NCBI GenBank assembly: GCA_018881555.1
Contig: JACAXG010000002.1
Location: forward strand, 17,912,077-17,976,076
Direction: 5' to 3'
DNA: 64,000 nucleotides
Origin: Amblyornis subalaris
Taxonomy: Eukaryota; Chordata; Aves; Passeriformes; Ptilonorhynchidae
Shown: one piece after another, positions 11,761 through 22,599 of the stretch
Numbering within the stretch: the first letter of the stretch is position 1
Layout: the number at the start of each line of letters is the position of its first letter
Notes under the pieces: generated by a model
What the model was told of the DNA's origin: nothing
Database searches by the model: none
The model's input: only the letters and a program-made list of their open reading frames with translations
Translations under genes and position numbers: made by a program

Positions 11761-13521
11761 TTTGCCTTGTTTCAGCTCTGACTTTGTACATAATTACCAT
11801 TTGGAACAAGGAGAAGTGAGAAGACTTATCTTGGGGCTTGAGAGAATAAAATACTTGCACCATTCCAAGCAGACGGGGAATAAGCAGGAAAGCACTGGGA
11901 CCCCAGAAAAGGCAACAGGAGATGAGAAATTCTTGATTTCCACCACCAATTGGTGGAAATTTAAAATTAGATTAGAGCACTTCTCTAGATACAGATTGCA
12001 GATATTTTGCAAAGATACCTTAGTGTGTTTCTGTCAATAGCTACAGCTGCTACAAATTTGTACTTCTGGATGAAAGATACTTTATCAAGAAATTTCTGAC
12101 AAGCTCTTATCTACACAGCACATCACTGACATACGCATCCCGTGTGAAATCTGTGCCAGAAAGACAGGGTTTATTTTGTCAAATTATAAGTAAGAAGCAC
12201 CCTCCAAGACATCCTGCACCGCAGATTTTCAACGCAGCAAAATACACTGAGCCTGATGGCAAACGCAATACAAGGAAATGGATGGTAGGAAAATTACGAG
12301 ACGTGGAAAACAGGCAAGTGAAGAATAGGGAAGACTAAGGCTTAAGAAGATGAAATTAAAAAAAAAAAAGGAAATTACTCATCTGAGCTACCACATGAGC
12401 TGCTGCGCATCACAAATTTTTACTCATGCTCTCCTAAAATGAAAGGTGTTGATGGTAATCTCTACAGAGGGCCTGTGGACTGGAGAAAGGCTGTTCTTGT
12501 GTTGGGTGTAGAACAAACATTAGTGAAGCTCCAAGCAGGTGAAAGACAGTCCTTGTATTGACAGAGGTCAGAGGAGTGTGCCAGCGATGAGGCTGTCATT
12601 CTGATTCCTCTCTTCCACTTTCTGCTAAGTGCTGTTTTTCTCAGTCTCTCAGAGGTTAAGGACAGATGGGAACCATTAGATCTTCACAGCTCCTTTGGGA
12701 GCTGTTAGTCAGACCTGTCACACATCACAGCCCTTCAAACCTCACCTGCTTACCTTGCCTGAGACTTGACTGCAGTGTCCCTCANGCTTTTAACCATGGT
12801 TAGTGCACACCCTTCAGAAACAGGCCTATCTTGGCTTGGACACATCTGGAAAATGTTCCAACTACCCTGACAGCTTGTTATGGTGATTAACCACCTTCAT
12901 TCCAATAAATTTGTCCCCAGTTTTTCAAATGAATGTATCTGATTTCAGCTTGCTGAAACACATTCCCATAATTTACTAGATTAAAGAGCCTTTCAGTACC
13001 TGATATTTTTCTTCCAAGGAAGTTCCTTCACCATCANAATCAATTCTCTGCTGAGCCTTTTTTGATAAACTAAAGAGACAAAGTGCTTCATGTCTCCCAT
13101 TGCGAAGCATTTTCTTCAGGCTCTGAATCATTTTGTGTGGCTCTGATGTTCCACCACCCATTTTTCAACGTCAATTTATAACATGCAGGCCATCCCAGTG
13201 CTGGTCTCACAAATACAGTGCCTGCTTATATCCACTTGCTTGTCCCTTAGGACTCTTAAAAAAAAAAATATCTATTCAGAGTCTGAGGCAGATACAAGCC
13301 AGCCTCCTTCTGTCTAGCATTTGGAGCAACCAAAAACCAGCTATCAGTCACCTGCACTGTGCTGCCACTTCAGCAGGTAAAGAGAAGAGATGACAAGGCT
13401 GTCTCTCTTCTTCACCATGACATAATTCAACATTGGGAAGCAAGGCTGCCCCTATGCAGGGTTCTGCTCTGAGCATAGATTGCCCCAGGAACACCAAGAC
13501 CACATCTGTAGGGATATACTA

Positions 13522-13614
13522 CCCAATGGGCACAGAGCAGCTGTGTCCAGGTTGTTAAACCCTCTTACCCAACAAAGTGTAGTGACTGCAGTCAGACTTT
13601 TTGTGCCCATTGGG
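13522..13614. repeat. Perfect 13-bp inverted repeat with 67-bp spacer
   Basis: CCCAATGGGCACA at 13522-13534 is the exact reverse complement of TGTGCCCATTGGG at 13602-13614. The right arm is itself near-palindromic (TGCCCA-T-TGGGCA). The arrangement could be the relic of a small transposable element or chance. No known element was recognised. Confidence 0.7.
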
Positions 13615-15131
13615 CATAAAATTGTTACGGGAATTGTTTGGGAAAGTGTTAACAGTCTGGGCCAACACTGTACCAGGGACCAGTCTCACCATGGCCCCAG
13701 CTGAGCACCAGTACCTGGAAGTGCTCCCCACCACTGCCACCTCCTTTACTAAGAGAGAGAAATGTCATCCTAACACAGAACAGTCTCCAAGGAAGGAGAA
13801 GGATAAAATGGCTCCCTCACTTTCTCCTTCCAAACAGGTCAGCAGGGTTTCTTAGTCCAGAGAGGCAGCAACAGACTGGGGCATCTGGCAGATGCATCAA
13901 ACCTCTCAGTGCAACCTCGTGCATCTCAACAAGGGAAAGGACACTGGAAGGAAAGGGAAGAAGGAAGAAAAGGCAGTAAGCCTTTTGCATAAGCTCAGGG
14001 AGGAGGGCTTTTGTCCAGGTCTTGCATCACCATGCAGCTGGGATAAAACCCGGGCTGGCAACCTCCCCCAGTGCTTTAGTCCTGGGGGGTCCCTGACCTG
14101 CCAGACCTGCACCAAATAACCACTCAGCACCAGCATCCTGGAGCTTTCTCATTGCAGGCCTGTCCTGCAGTTGTTTGTTGGAGTCGAAACAGCAGTCACC
14201 CAGGAACACGATGCCAACAAAGCTGGAGGCACTTCACACCCATTATATGTAGACAAGGTGCCCAGGCTGTGCCTAAATTAAACTTTGTCTTCAATTCCAG
14301 GGTTCTCAGATCAGGAGGCTGAGGGGACGGTGATTTTGAGAAAATATAATCTCCACCCCAACTCATCAGAAGGGAACAAAAATATCTGACGGCCAATATT
14401 TTATTAGGTTTTGATTAGAACAATAGGGACTTTCTCTTTTGCTACAGAATTTTTCCCCTTCTTATATCTCTCAGTGGCAGAAAATGCTGAATCACAAACC
14501 TGGAGCTTTAAAAAAAAGAAGTATTTCATATGCAGAAGAAACATATCTTACATCATTTCATGCTTCCTGCTCTGCTCTCTAGTGCCACGTTCCTCATTTT
14601 CAGGCTGTTTTAAAGGTCAGCTTCACAGAACAAATCCTGACCTCAGACATGGGAAATATGCTGCCTCATCACTCCAGGATCTTTTCTCACATGATTAGTC
14701 CCAACATTCCCGCAAGTAGAACAGTCCCCATTGCCACTGCTGCAGACAAAAAAAAAAAAAAGGAACAGAAAAGAAAAAGGCAAGATATTTTTTCTCTCCA
14801 TACCCAAAGTTAATGTTCACCACCATCACAGCCTCATTTCACAGGCTGGGGGCTACTTCAGCACTGTAATGCTATTGCCATCTATGGACAAGGAATAGTC
14901 TTACCAAACATATATACAAGTTACAGTTAGAATACATGCCTAAACTGACAATTGTTCCCAAAAAAGTTTGGAAGGACTTTAAAGAGGATTTTATTTAAGA
15001 TTCTCCAATGGCTAAGATAGGATCTGGGTGCAAGTTAATTGAAGACAGCAATTAGTCCTCATGTTATTGGTTTTAATAGTTACTATGTATTTATTCAACT
15101 GGCTTCATTTTGTCTGGAGATTTTTATTTTG

Positions 15132-15136
15132 ATGGT
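15132..15136. repeat. 5-bp target-site duplication, left copy (ATGGT)
   Basis: ATGGT lies directly before the LTR terminus TGTC, and the same five bases follow the other LTR terminus at 16216-16220. A 5-bp duplication is typical of ERVL-class (class III) integration. Confidence 0.8.
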
Positions 15137-16215
15137 TGTCATGGTTTGACACTGGCCAAACGCCAGGCACCCACGAAAAGCCCACTCAGTCTCCTCTGCT
15201 CTGTAACTGGACAGAGGAGAGAGAATTTAACAAAGGGTTAATGAGTTGAGATAAGGACCAGGAGAAAACACTTCAAGGGCAAAACAGGCTCTACTTAATG
15301 ATATAAAGTGAATTTATTACTAATAAGATGAGAGTAAAAGAATGAGAAGTAAAATAAGCCCTTAAAGACACCCTTTTCTCCCCCCAACCCCTCCCTCCTT
15401 CCCACTGACAGTGCAGGGAGAGGAGGTGGGGGTTTTGGTCAGTTCATCACCCAAGATTTTCTTCCACTGCTCAGGGAGAGGAGTAGTTTCCCTGCTGCAC
15501 CGTGAGGTCCCTCCCACGGGAGACAGTTCTCCGCGAACTTCCCCAGCATGGGTCCACTCTCATGAGCAGCAGCTCTCCCAAAACTNCTGCAGGGTGAGTC
15601 CATCATCCCCCGGGCAGACAGTCCTCCCAAAGCTGCTGCGGCGTGGGTCCCTCTGCCACGGGGTGCAGTCCTCCANGGACGGCTGCTCCAGCCTGGAAGC
15701 AAGGCCTCTCTCTCCATGGGACTTCCTCTGGATCACAGCGTCCTGGTATCCACCCGCTCCGGCGTGGGCACCTCCCCCACGGGCTGNGGGTGGATCTCTG
15801 CATCCCTCCTGGACCCCCATGGGCTGCAGCGGGACAACTTGCCTCACCATGGTCCTCACCACAGGCTGCAGGGACATCTCGGCTCTGGCGCCTAGAGCAC
15901 CTCCTCCCCCTCCTTCTGCACCGACCTTGGTGCCTCCATTGTTGTTCCCCTCACATATTCTCTCTCCTACAATTCTCTAGGTGGAAAATTACAACTGCGC
16001 ACCCAAACTTTGTTGTGATTTCTTCTTCAATCTGTTATCACAGAGGCGTTACCATCATCTCTAACTGGCCCAGCCTTGGCCAGCAGCACATCCATCATCA
16101 GAGCCATCAGCGATTGGCTCTGCTGGACATGGTGGAAGCTTCTAGCAGCTTCTCACAGAAGCCACCTCTGTGGCTTCCCCCACTACCAAAAAACAGGCCC
16201 TGCAAAACCAACACA
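15137..16215 (-). mobile_element. Solo LTR of an ERVL-like endogenous retrovirus
   Basis: The element is 1,079 bp, starts TGTCATGG and ends CAACACA (TG...CA termini), and is bounded by a perfect 5-bp duplication (ATGGT). It closely follows a long LTR family I remember as abundant in songbird genomes. The middle (about 15500-15880) is a degenerate array of roughly 40-60-bp units built on CTGCTCC.GCGTGGGTCC / CCACGGG..GCAGTCCT words. There is no internal retroviral gene next to it, so it is a solo LTR left by LTR-LTR recombination. Orientation is inferred as minus because on that strand an AATAAA-type signal (complement of TTTATT near 15311-15318) lies in the 3' part. TATA-like sequence near the opposite end is degraded. 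The open frames inside are not genes. Confidence 0.88.
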
Positions 16216-16220
16216 ATGGT
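16216..16220. repeat. 5-bp target-site duplication, right copy (ATGGT)
   Basis: This repeats the five bases at 15132-15136 exactly, directly outside the LTR end. Confidence 0.8.
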
Positions 16221-19200
16221 GTAATATGAGCAGACAGGAGAGGTCACATTAAGGTGCTAATCCAGAAGGCACATGCATACTCTGTTCATTTTGAACAAAA
16301 GATCTGAACTTATTTGAAACTACTACTATCAATTACCAAAGGTTTAAAGAATGATAGAAGGCACAACAGTGATGAACAAGCTTCAGTGCTACAGGAAAGC
16401 TGAAGATTAATTTACTTGCTTAATAACTCTGCTAAAAATGTAAGATTTAAAAATTAATAAAAGAACCAGTCAATTAGTCTACTGGTTATAAATGACAAGT
16501 CTATACTGAAAAATACTTTGATTGAAGTATTAAAGTTGCTGCAGACTGTTTTTAGCATGCATATGCCCCTAAGAAGAATTATGGCTCTTTTCCAGTAACC
16601 TGGTGGACTAGTTTTTGTCAGTATCTGTAAGAAATATAAAGCAAAACTGAAGCTCCCACTCACTGGGAAACTCTACAGATGACATTTAAAAGAAAGCACA
16701 CCACCATAGCAAGATGAAAAATGAGGTTTCTGTTAAATTATAACCAGCTAGACGGTTATACTGCTCTCAGGTTCATGATAAAGGCAGAAAGGTTGCCTCC
16801 CATGCCTGCAGAGCTCATTGCCAGGTGGCTCGAACCATGCGTGGTTAACTCGTCAGACTCAGCCTCTTCTTGTTGATCCCTGCTGAACCAGTGAAAGAGA
16901 AATGCCCAGGCCCTGACAGCAAAGATTGCCCTACAGCCTGTCACCCTGGGGGAAAAAAAAAAAAAAGGCAGCTAAGGCATCGGATCCATCTCAGCTCCTT
17001 GCCAGAGGAAAGACACTGTAAGAGTGAACCCTGAACAAGTGGTATGAAAAGAACCAAAGCACAAAGTCCTCCTCTAACGAAGTCAGAACAAAAACATTTG
17101 GATAGGATTTCTGGAAGAAGGAGCCAGAGGTGTTTGTGAATAAGCACAAGAATAGGCACTTCCAGTGGCCACAGAACTTCAAACAAAAGCACTTTTGTGC
17201 ACTCCCGGATTACTTGCTCTTATTTTCTCTTACAGTCACATGCTTATGTGGGCCTGTACTGTTTGAAAACATGATTTATTAAGACGCCTTAAACTGCAAC
17301 CAAGTATTGTACTATTAATACTGACTTTGTTTCTAACTTTCCTGTTACTTAATATAAATGTACATAATTTTAATCTCTTATGTGACCAAATCCCCACTGA
17401 ATCCTTTAAAAGTTTCTGTTGATACGTGCACTGTATTTCCAAAGTGTTTCAGATTTATGGGCTTCCCCCCCTTCCCCATCATTGTTCCCCTGCTTTGGGG
17501 ACAACCCCTTCTTTTCAGCAGATTAAAACATCCAGTAATCTAAAACAGATCTGGTGACCCTATAGCATTAAATCATGCTTTGTGGTGCTTTATTCCAGCT
17601 CCAAAAGACTTTATGCATTAGCAAGTACATAAAATTGCACCAGAGACTGAATACATATTGAAAAGTAATAAATTATTCCATATGGTCTTAATTTTTCAAA
17701 GCAGTGCACCACTGTTTTAAAGCAATAGTGTTTAATTTTCCAATTAGGAAGATTTTTAAATAGCCCTTCTAACCCACAGATATGGGAACACTCTCACTAT
17801 GGCTATTCTCCCCAGCTGAGAGATTTGGGTGCACCAACAATTTTCACAGTCAAATGGTGTCCTTGGTTAGCAAGCTAGCAAGCGTACAATTAGCCAAGGC
17901 AGTTAATTTCTTCCTTTTATTCAAAAAAGCTTGTGTCATCATTACTGTGAAGACACAGGTCACAAAGCCTCTTTGAGCAAACTGAATAGCACACGTTCCT
18001 CTTTAAGTTTCGCGGACTTGAACATCTGTCAGACCTCAACTACAGTTCCTCCCCAGTTTTCCCTGTTTACTTCCAAAGAAAAAATTCCATTTTGGTTAAA
18101 CAAGGTTTATCATANCTCTACCTGTATTTTAAACCAGACATGCCTATTATAAAGAATAGCTACTATATTTAGAAACAGCAGGCTCTTTAGCAGATCAGTT
18201 CTCAGCGTGTATTCAATTACGTGGGCTCACTTAAATGGTACCCTTCCCCCCCCCAAAATTATAAAATCAGATCTGACTCTTGCTGTCATTGCCTCTCCAT
18301 AGGTAAACTGGCAGTGAACGACTTCAGATGCACAGTTTTGGTTTGCTAAACTGAAGGAAATGATTTTGCAAGGCAGGCAAGGGTGTGTGCAAATGGAAGA
18401 ATTCAACTTTTCAGATTTCAGGAGAAGTCTGCAGGGCAGTCTGCTATAACTGCGTGCCCTGAGCATGTTTGAGTGACATTCACATGAGCTGCAAGGAATG
18501 GAAGGGTTTTAATACCAGAAGCAGGATCGGGGCAGAACTAAGGCAATAAAGTTCNGAACTGCCCTCCCAAAATTCCCTGCTGAACTGATGCCTAATCCTG
18601 GAGGCAATGAAGTCCTATTTTTAGGTAGTCAGCACCTCAAGATACAGGACATTCTGCCTTTCACATACACACAACCACCCCATGTTGGGCAGCTCCGTGC
18701 ATGTCTTCCCTTTGGACCCAGGGCTGGAATTCGGAGCTCAGACACGTTTTCTCGCAACACGAGCCCCGTGGCCCTGGCTGCATAGCCTGCTCAGAGCACA
18801 TCCAACACATACCAACAGGCTCTGGCTTCTCAGAGCACGCTGCTGTGATCGCTCTTCCAAGACGGGACAGCAGCTAGGAGGTGCCCGTCGCTATCCCATC
18901 GCTATCCCATCGCTCTGCACCGTGTACAGGCACTCAGGAAACATGACCCCATTCCTCCGACTTGATGCAGCCCCTGAGTCAGCATTTACCGAGTTCCTCC
19001 GGGGTAGGAGAGAGAGAACCAGCTGCAAATGCTTATAGTCGACTTCCCCACCATGTGCTAAGCCGCTGACTGCTTTTGCTTAACACTTCACCAGCCCCTT
19101 TGAATCCTTCCTCAACTCCCCAGGGGGGACTTCCGTCCTCCTGTGTGCCCTGCAGTGCCCCCCACAAGAGGAGACTCGAGGTCGATTTCTCCTCCTTCTG

Positions 19201-20199
19201 CCCTGCCGGGGTTCAGATGCCTCGCTCTGACCTTCCCGAAGAGTATGTTACGAGGGAGGTAGCCTAGCCTAACACGCACTCCGCTTCCAACCAGCCTGTT
19301 GAACAAGTACTGCTGCTTGGAGGAGAGGGTGGGGTTTCAGGATTCACGAGAGCAATCAAGGAGAGGCCATGACCTAGCAATAATAACATTGCCATGGGGA
19401 AGGGAGGGGAGCAGCCTTGGAGTGCAGTCCCCTTTTCAAAGTGTGCTCTATGTACTTTACATCAAACATCTGTCAGAGAACGAAACACAAAGTTCTGGGA
19501 AAAGGACCAGGAGCCACATCTTCAGCTCCTAAACAAGTGCTNTGATCCCTGGAAATACAGTATGACAGTGTGAGGGAGGTGTTTAGACTCCTTCCTCCAG
19601 GGGCCACGAACAGGAGAAAATAATTAATTCTTTGGAGGAAGTGAAATAGGCCGTATCGCGCACCTGCTGTCAAAAGGAGAGGCCAGGCTGCGAGCCTCAG
19701 CAAAGGTAAATCCCTTCCTGCAGCCCTCATTCTCGTCACCTGATCTCCGATTAAATCCCCTGCAGTACAAATGTGCCTTCTGTGTGCAGGTGGAGGGAAG
19801 CAGGACTGTGNAAGGTGGTTATTTTGGGGCTGTGCTGTGTAAGCACCACTACACCGAAGCAAGGACTGAGGATGCATCTCTGCACAGCACCATGCGGACA
19901 GGACAGCCACCTCGGGGACATTTTTTGTCCCGTGAACCAACCGCCACTGACACAGTTTCAGAGGTGTAGCTTCCAGGTCTCCCTGTCGGCGCCCTACCTC
20001 TGGGCACTCAGTACACTGGATTGGCACACCTGGCTGCCAGACACCTACCCACCCAGCCCCTCTCCCTCACACCACACACAGATGTCCCCTGCCTCGAAGC
20101 CCAAATCTGAAGGGCACCTGCAGCCTGGCACAACTTAGCTTTGAGATAAGGGGATCGGGAAAACCCAGAGACGGCTTTCCTTGGTCCTCAGTGCAGCGG
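16221..20199. other. Intergenic DNA, no gene recognised
   Basis: No coding exon, RNA gene or known repeat was recognised. An A-run lies at about 16952-16965. GC content rises towards the CpG island at the right end. Confidence 0.5.
18888..18914. repeat. 11-bp tandem repeat, about 2.5 copies
   Basis: The unit TCGCTATCCCA is repeated perfectly at 18888-18898 and 18899-18909, followed by a partial copy TCGCT. This is a minor slippage repeat. Confidence 0.85.
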
Positions 20200-20392
20200 T
20201 AGCTTCTGGCTGAAGGCAATTTTCCGTGCGAGCGCCACGGCGCCTCTAGGAAGGGCTTTTCTGGCGGTAGGGCAGCTGACAGTGCCCGCAGCCCCGCCAG
20301 GCCGCCGCCGCCGCCGCCCCCGAGCCGAGGGCCAGCTCGAGGGGAGGGGAGGGGGCCGAGCTCGCCCCCGCCCCGCGCCGCATTTTACTCGA

Positions 20393-20400
20393 TTGTTTAT
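20393..20400 (+). promoter_or_regulatory. Forkhead/FOXO-type site TTGTTTAT
   Basis: This AT-rich octamer stands inside GC-rich island sequence and matches the forkhead core (TTGTTTAC/T). FOXO autoregulation is a known theme in this family, so it is a candidate feedback site. Occupancy is not shown by sequence. Confidence 0.4.
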
Positions 20401-20701
20401 TATTTTCCGAGGGGCGGTGGCGGGGCGGAGGCGCCGGCCAATGGGAGGCGTCGCTGCCCTGACGGGCGACGAGCGCCGGCCAATAGGCGGCGAGGGCGGG
20501 CCCCGGCGGTCACGCGCGGCCCCGGAGCATGACATCATTCAGTTCGCACGGCGCAGCCTAGCTTGATGGGGGCGGGGCCGCCTAGGGGGCGGGCCCAGCG
20601 CCGGGGCGGGCCCGGGGCGGGGCCAGCGCAGCCGCTCCCCCGCCCCGCGCTGTGTGGGCGAAGGAAGGTGTTAAGTTATAATGATGGAGCAATTAAGCGA
20701 T

Positions 20702-20827
20702 AAGTGGGTATAATTAACCCCACGTGGGGGAACCGAGACGAGTTTAAGTGGACACGGCCGGGTGGCATAACTAGTCGGTGGCGGAGTAGAACGGCGTTGG
20801 CCACTTGGACCCGTGTAAGCTAAGTGG
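20702..20827. promoter_or_regulatory. Cluster of four AAGTGG motifs
   Basis: AAGTGG occurs at 20702-20707, 20746-20751 and 20822-20827 on the plus strand, and at 20801-20806 on the minus strand (CCACTT). Each is preceded by T or C. The pattern resembles NK-2 class homeodomain sites (T(C/T)AAGTG). About 0.06 occurrences would be expected by chance in a segment this long under equal base frequencies. The binding factor is inferred. Confidence 0.4.
20718..20729. promoter_or_regulatory. Palindromic E-box CCCCACGTGGGG
   Basis: A perfect 12-bp palindrome is centred on CACGTG (20721-20726), the core bound by bHLH-zip factors of the MYC/MAX, USF and TFE families. It lies at the downstream edge of the CpG island. 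Confidence 0.45.
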
Positions 20828-21118
20828 GAGAGCTGTCTGTCTTCACAGGTCCGTGGAGGTGTCCTGATGGTGCAGGAGAGAAGGGGAGATAACTAAATAT
20901 CTAGGTGCTTTCATATAACCCAAGATGGGAGGGGGAGGGGGGAAGAAGAGTTTCTTGCTCTATCTCAGCTGTTTGACTGCATCCTAATAATATCAGCTCA
21001 GTAACTGCATGTGCCCCTGAGTATTTAAAAATTAGGAAGCAAGCTTTTGACCAATGTCAGCTTAAAGAACAGGTTTTTAAAAAAGGGTTTTAAATATGCA
21101 ATGTTTGGTTCTCCCTTC

Positions 21119-21119
<1 letters not shown>

Positions 21120-21154
<35 letters not shown>
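21120..21154. repeat. Poly-C homopolymer (35 C)
   Basis: An uninterrupted run of 35 C on the plus strand corresponds to 35 G on the minus strand. It has strong i-motif/G-quadruplex potential and would block many polymerases. Its length may be an assembly artefact. Confidence 0.85.
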
Positions 21155-22129
21155 TTACCTTTCTTCTTGGCCCTCAAAGTATACTTGGGTCACGTCCGTG
21201 GCACAACAAAATCTTGGCTGTTGGTTTAAAATGGATGCTGAGATACTCCTTCAGTGGGACTTTAAGAAGGATGTCAGGGACATACCAGTATTGCAGGCCT
21301 CATAAATAAAGTTGAGACAGTCCAACTTTGAAGTTGCTGTTTCTCACTTCGAGACAAATTTCATAGTTAGAAATCTGTGGCCATCTTTGGCAAACCCTTC
21401 ATGTTTCCATGGCACAATTTGGACCCTTGCTCTGTGTCTGCCAGCCAGCCAGCCAATCTTTCTGTAACAACTGTGAAACCCATTAGCCGGTTTTAGCCAA
21501 ACTGGGCAGAAAGGTTAAAGTTTCAGGGTATGAAGTTGGTTGGTTTATAGATGGCATTTCTTTCTAATTGTCAGCATCCAGGTTGCTCTGAATCAGCCAC
21601 AAAACCTATTGCCCATGGCCCAGTCTGTGTTTAAAGGACACAGTAGGGAACTGTGGGAAGAACAAAAAACACATTAAGGGAGCCACTCTCTCACGGGGTG
21701 AATGGGAGGGGTAGACAGGGTTATTGCAGGGGACACAAACTCCTCAGAGACCAGGCTGCAGGTGCCTTACACAACAACCCATCATATACTTGTTTGTGTG
21801 AGGTCCACGTAGACAATGCAGCCGTTGTTTAACGTAAGTGCAATATAACATCGGTTTATTGAGCGGCAGTACACTTTGCAGGAGATTTCCGTAATGCTGT
21901 AACGACAAGAAGTTCCAGGTCTCCCACCCTCCATGCAACTTTAGCTCCAACCATGTTTCTGCAGTAAGATATTTGTGTGAGAGGTGAAGCCAGAAATGTC
22001 ACCTGCACTTCTCTAGCTGCAATGTGACTGTGACCCTGCCAGATCTATATAATCAGATACTATGATAGGCACACATGTTCCCCACATCAGCTTGAGCTGC
22101 AATAGTAGATAAAAGGACATGCAGAGGAA

Positions 22130-22280
22130 GACGCAGCCCTGCCCTAAAACACTCGCGGTCTAAGTAGGCAAAGTAAGTGAGCACAGCTTTCAAATGGCCT
22201 GAGGGCTGGCCTAACTTTATTCCTGTTGAAGTTAGTGATAAAACTCCCATAAATGGAGCCTTTTTGAAAATCCTACCCTT
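22130..22280 (+). repeat. Relic of an ancient amniote interspersed repeat
   Basis: The words around 22137-22172 (GCCCTGCCCTAAAACACTCG, then GGTCTAAGTAGGCAAAG) and 22211-22278 (CTAACTTTATTCCTGTTGAA, then AAAACTCCCATAAATGGAGCC-like sequence and AAAATCCTACCC) follow a diverged repeat pattern I remember from turtle, crocodile and bird genomes. I cannot name the family with certainty. Confidence 0.5.
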
Positions 22281-22599
22281 GGGGCATTAAAGTACTTAAA
22301 GGAAGAGACTGTAAATCATGCAGGTTTTAGATTCAATTTTGATCAGTTTTTATACGTATTTCAGCAGGCCCAGCCATGGAAGAGCATAAGCAGAGCTCCT
22401 GTGTCTTTCTGTTTTGCTCACACACTTTTTGTAAGTAAAATGTGTAGGACCAATTATACTGTGGTTTTAATTACACCCCTAAACTGCATTATCATGGGTG
22501 CACATGTGCTGCATGGAGCTGTGAAGAGCTGGTAACATGACGTGTGATAAAGGCGGTGTGACTGATATACCAGTGAATTCTGAAGAGGACAGAACATCT

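Larger units (their letters stand above)
11761..15136. other. Intergenic DNA, no gene recognised
   Basis: Only short open frames and A-rich tracts (about 12357-12369 and 14748-14760) are seen. One notable structure, a 13-bp inverted repeat, is listed separately. Confidence 0.5.
20200..20830. promoter_or_regulatory. Upstream CpG island, candidate distal FOXO3 or lncRNA promoter
   Basis: This is a compact, very CpG-rich island with promoter-type elements. There is a (GCC)n run at 20301-20317 and two CCAAT boxes 42 bp apart (20438-20442 and 20480-20484). A CRE/ATF-like TGACATCA lies at 20530-20537. Several GC boxes occur between 20565 and 20645. A forkhead-type TTGTTTAT lies at 20393-20400 and a palindromic E-box CCCCACGTGGGG at 20718-20729. 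No coding gene was recognised in it on either strand. It lies about 5 kb upstream of the FOXO3 start codon, so it could drive an alternative noncoding first exon (a GTAAGC donor-like site begins at 20815), a divergent noncoding RNA, or act as an enhancer. Promoter activity is inferred from composition and motifs only. Confidence 0.7.

Noticed and set aside
11264..12040. 258-codon plus-strand open frame
   Set aside because: Most of it is antisense to a clear minus-strand CR1 element, and the remaining part resembles no protein. It is an antisense open frame by chance.
15411..16224. Long open frames on both strands around 15.4-16.2 kb
   Set aside because: They lie inside the solo LTR and its internal GC-rich repeats. 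An LTR of this kind is not expected to encode protein.
20188..20566. Open frames of 94-116 codons in the upstream CpG island
   Set aside because: Stop codons are rare in GC-rich DNA. The translations are Arg/Pro/Ala-rich with no domain.
20841..20850. CTTCACAG|GT as a recursive (zero-length-exon) splice site
   Set aside because: The acceptor half is fair, but the donor half (GTCCGT) is poor and no supporting exon is seen.
21047..21305. Proline-rich open frames at 21.1 kb
   Set aside because: The proline run is only the translation of the 35-base C homopolymer.
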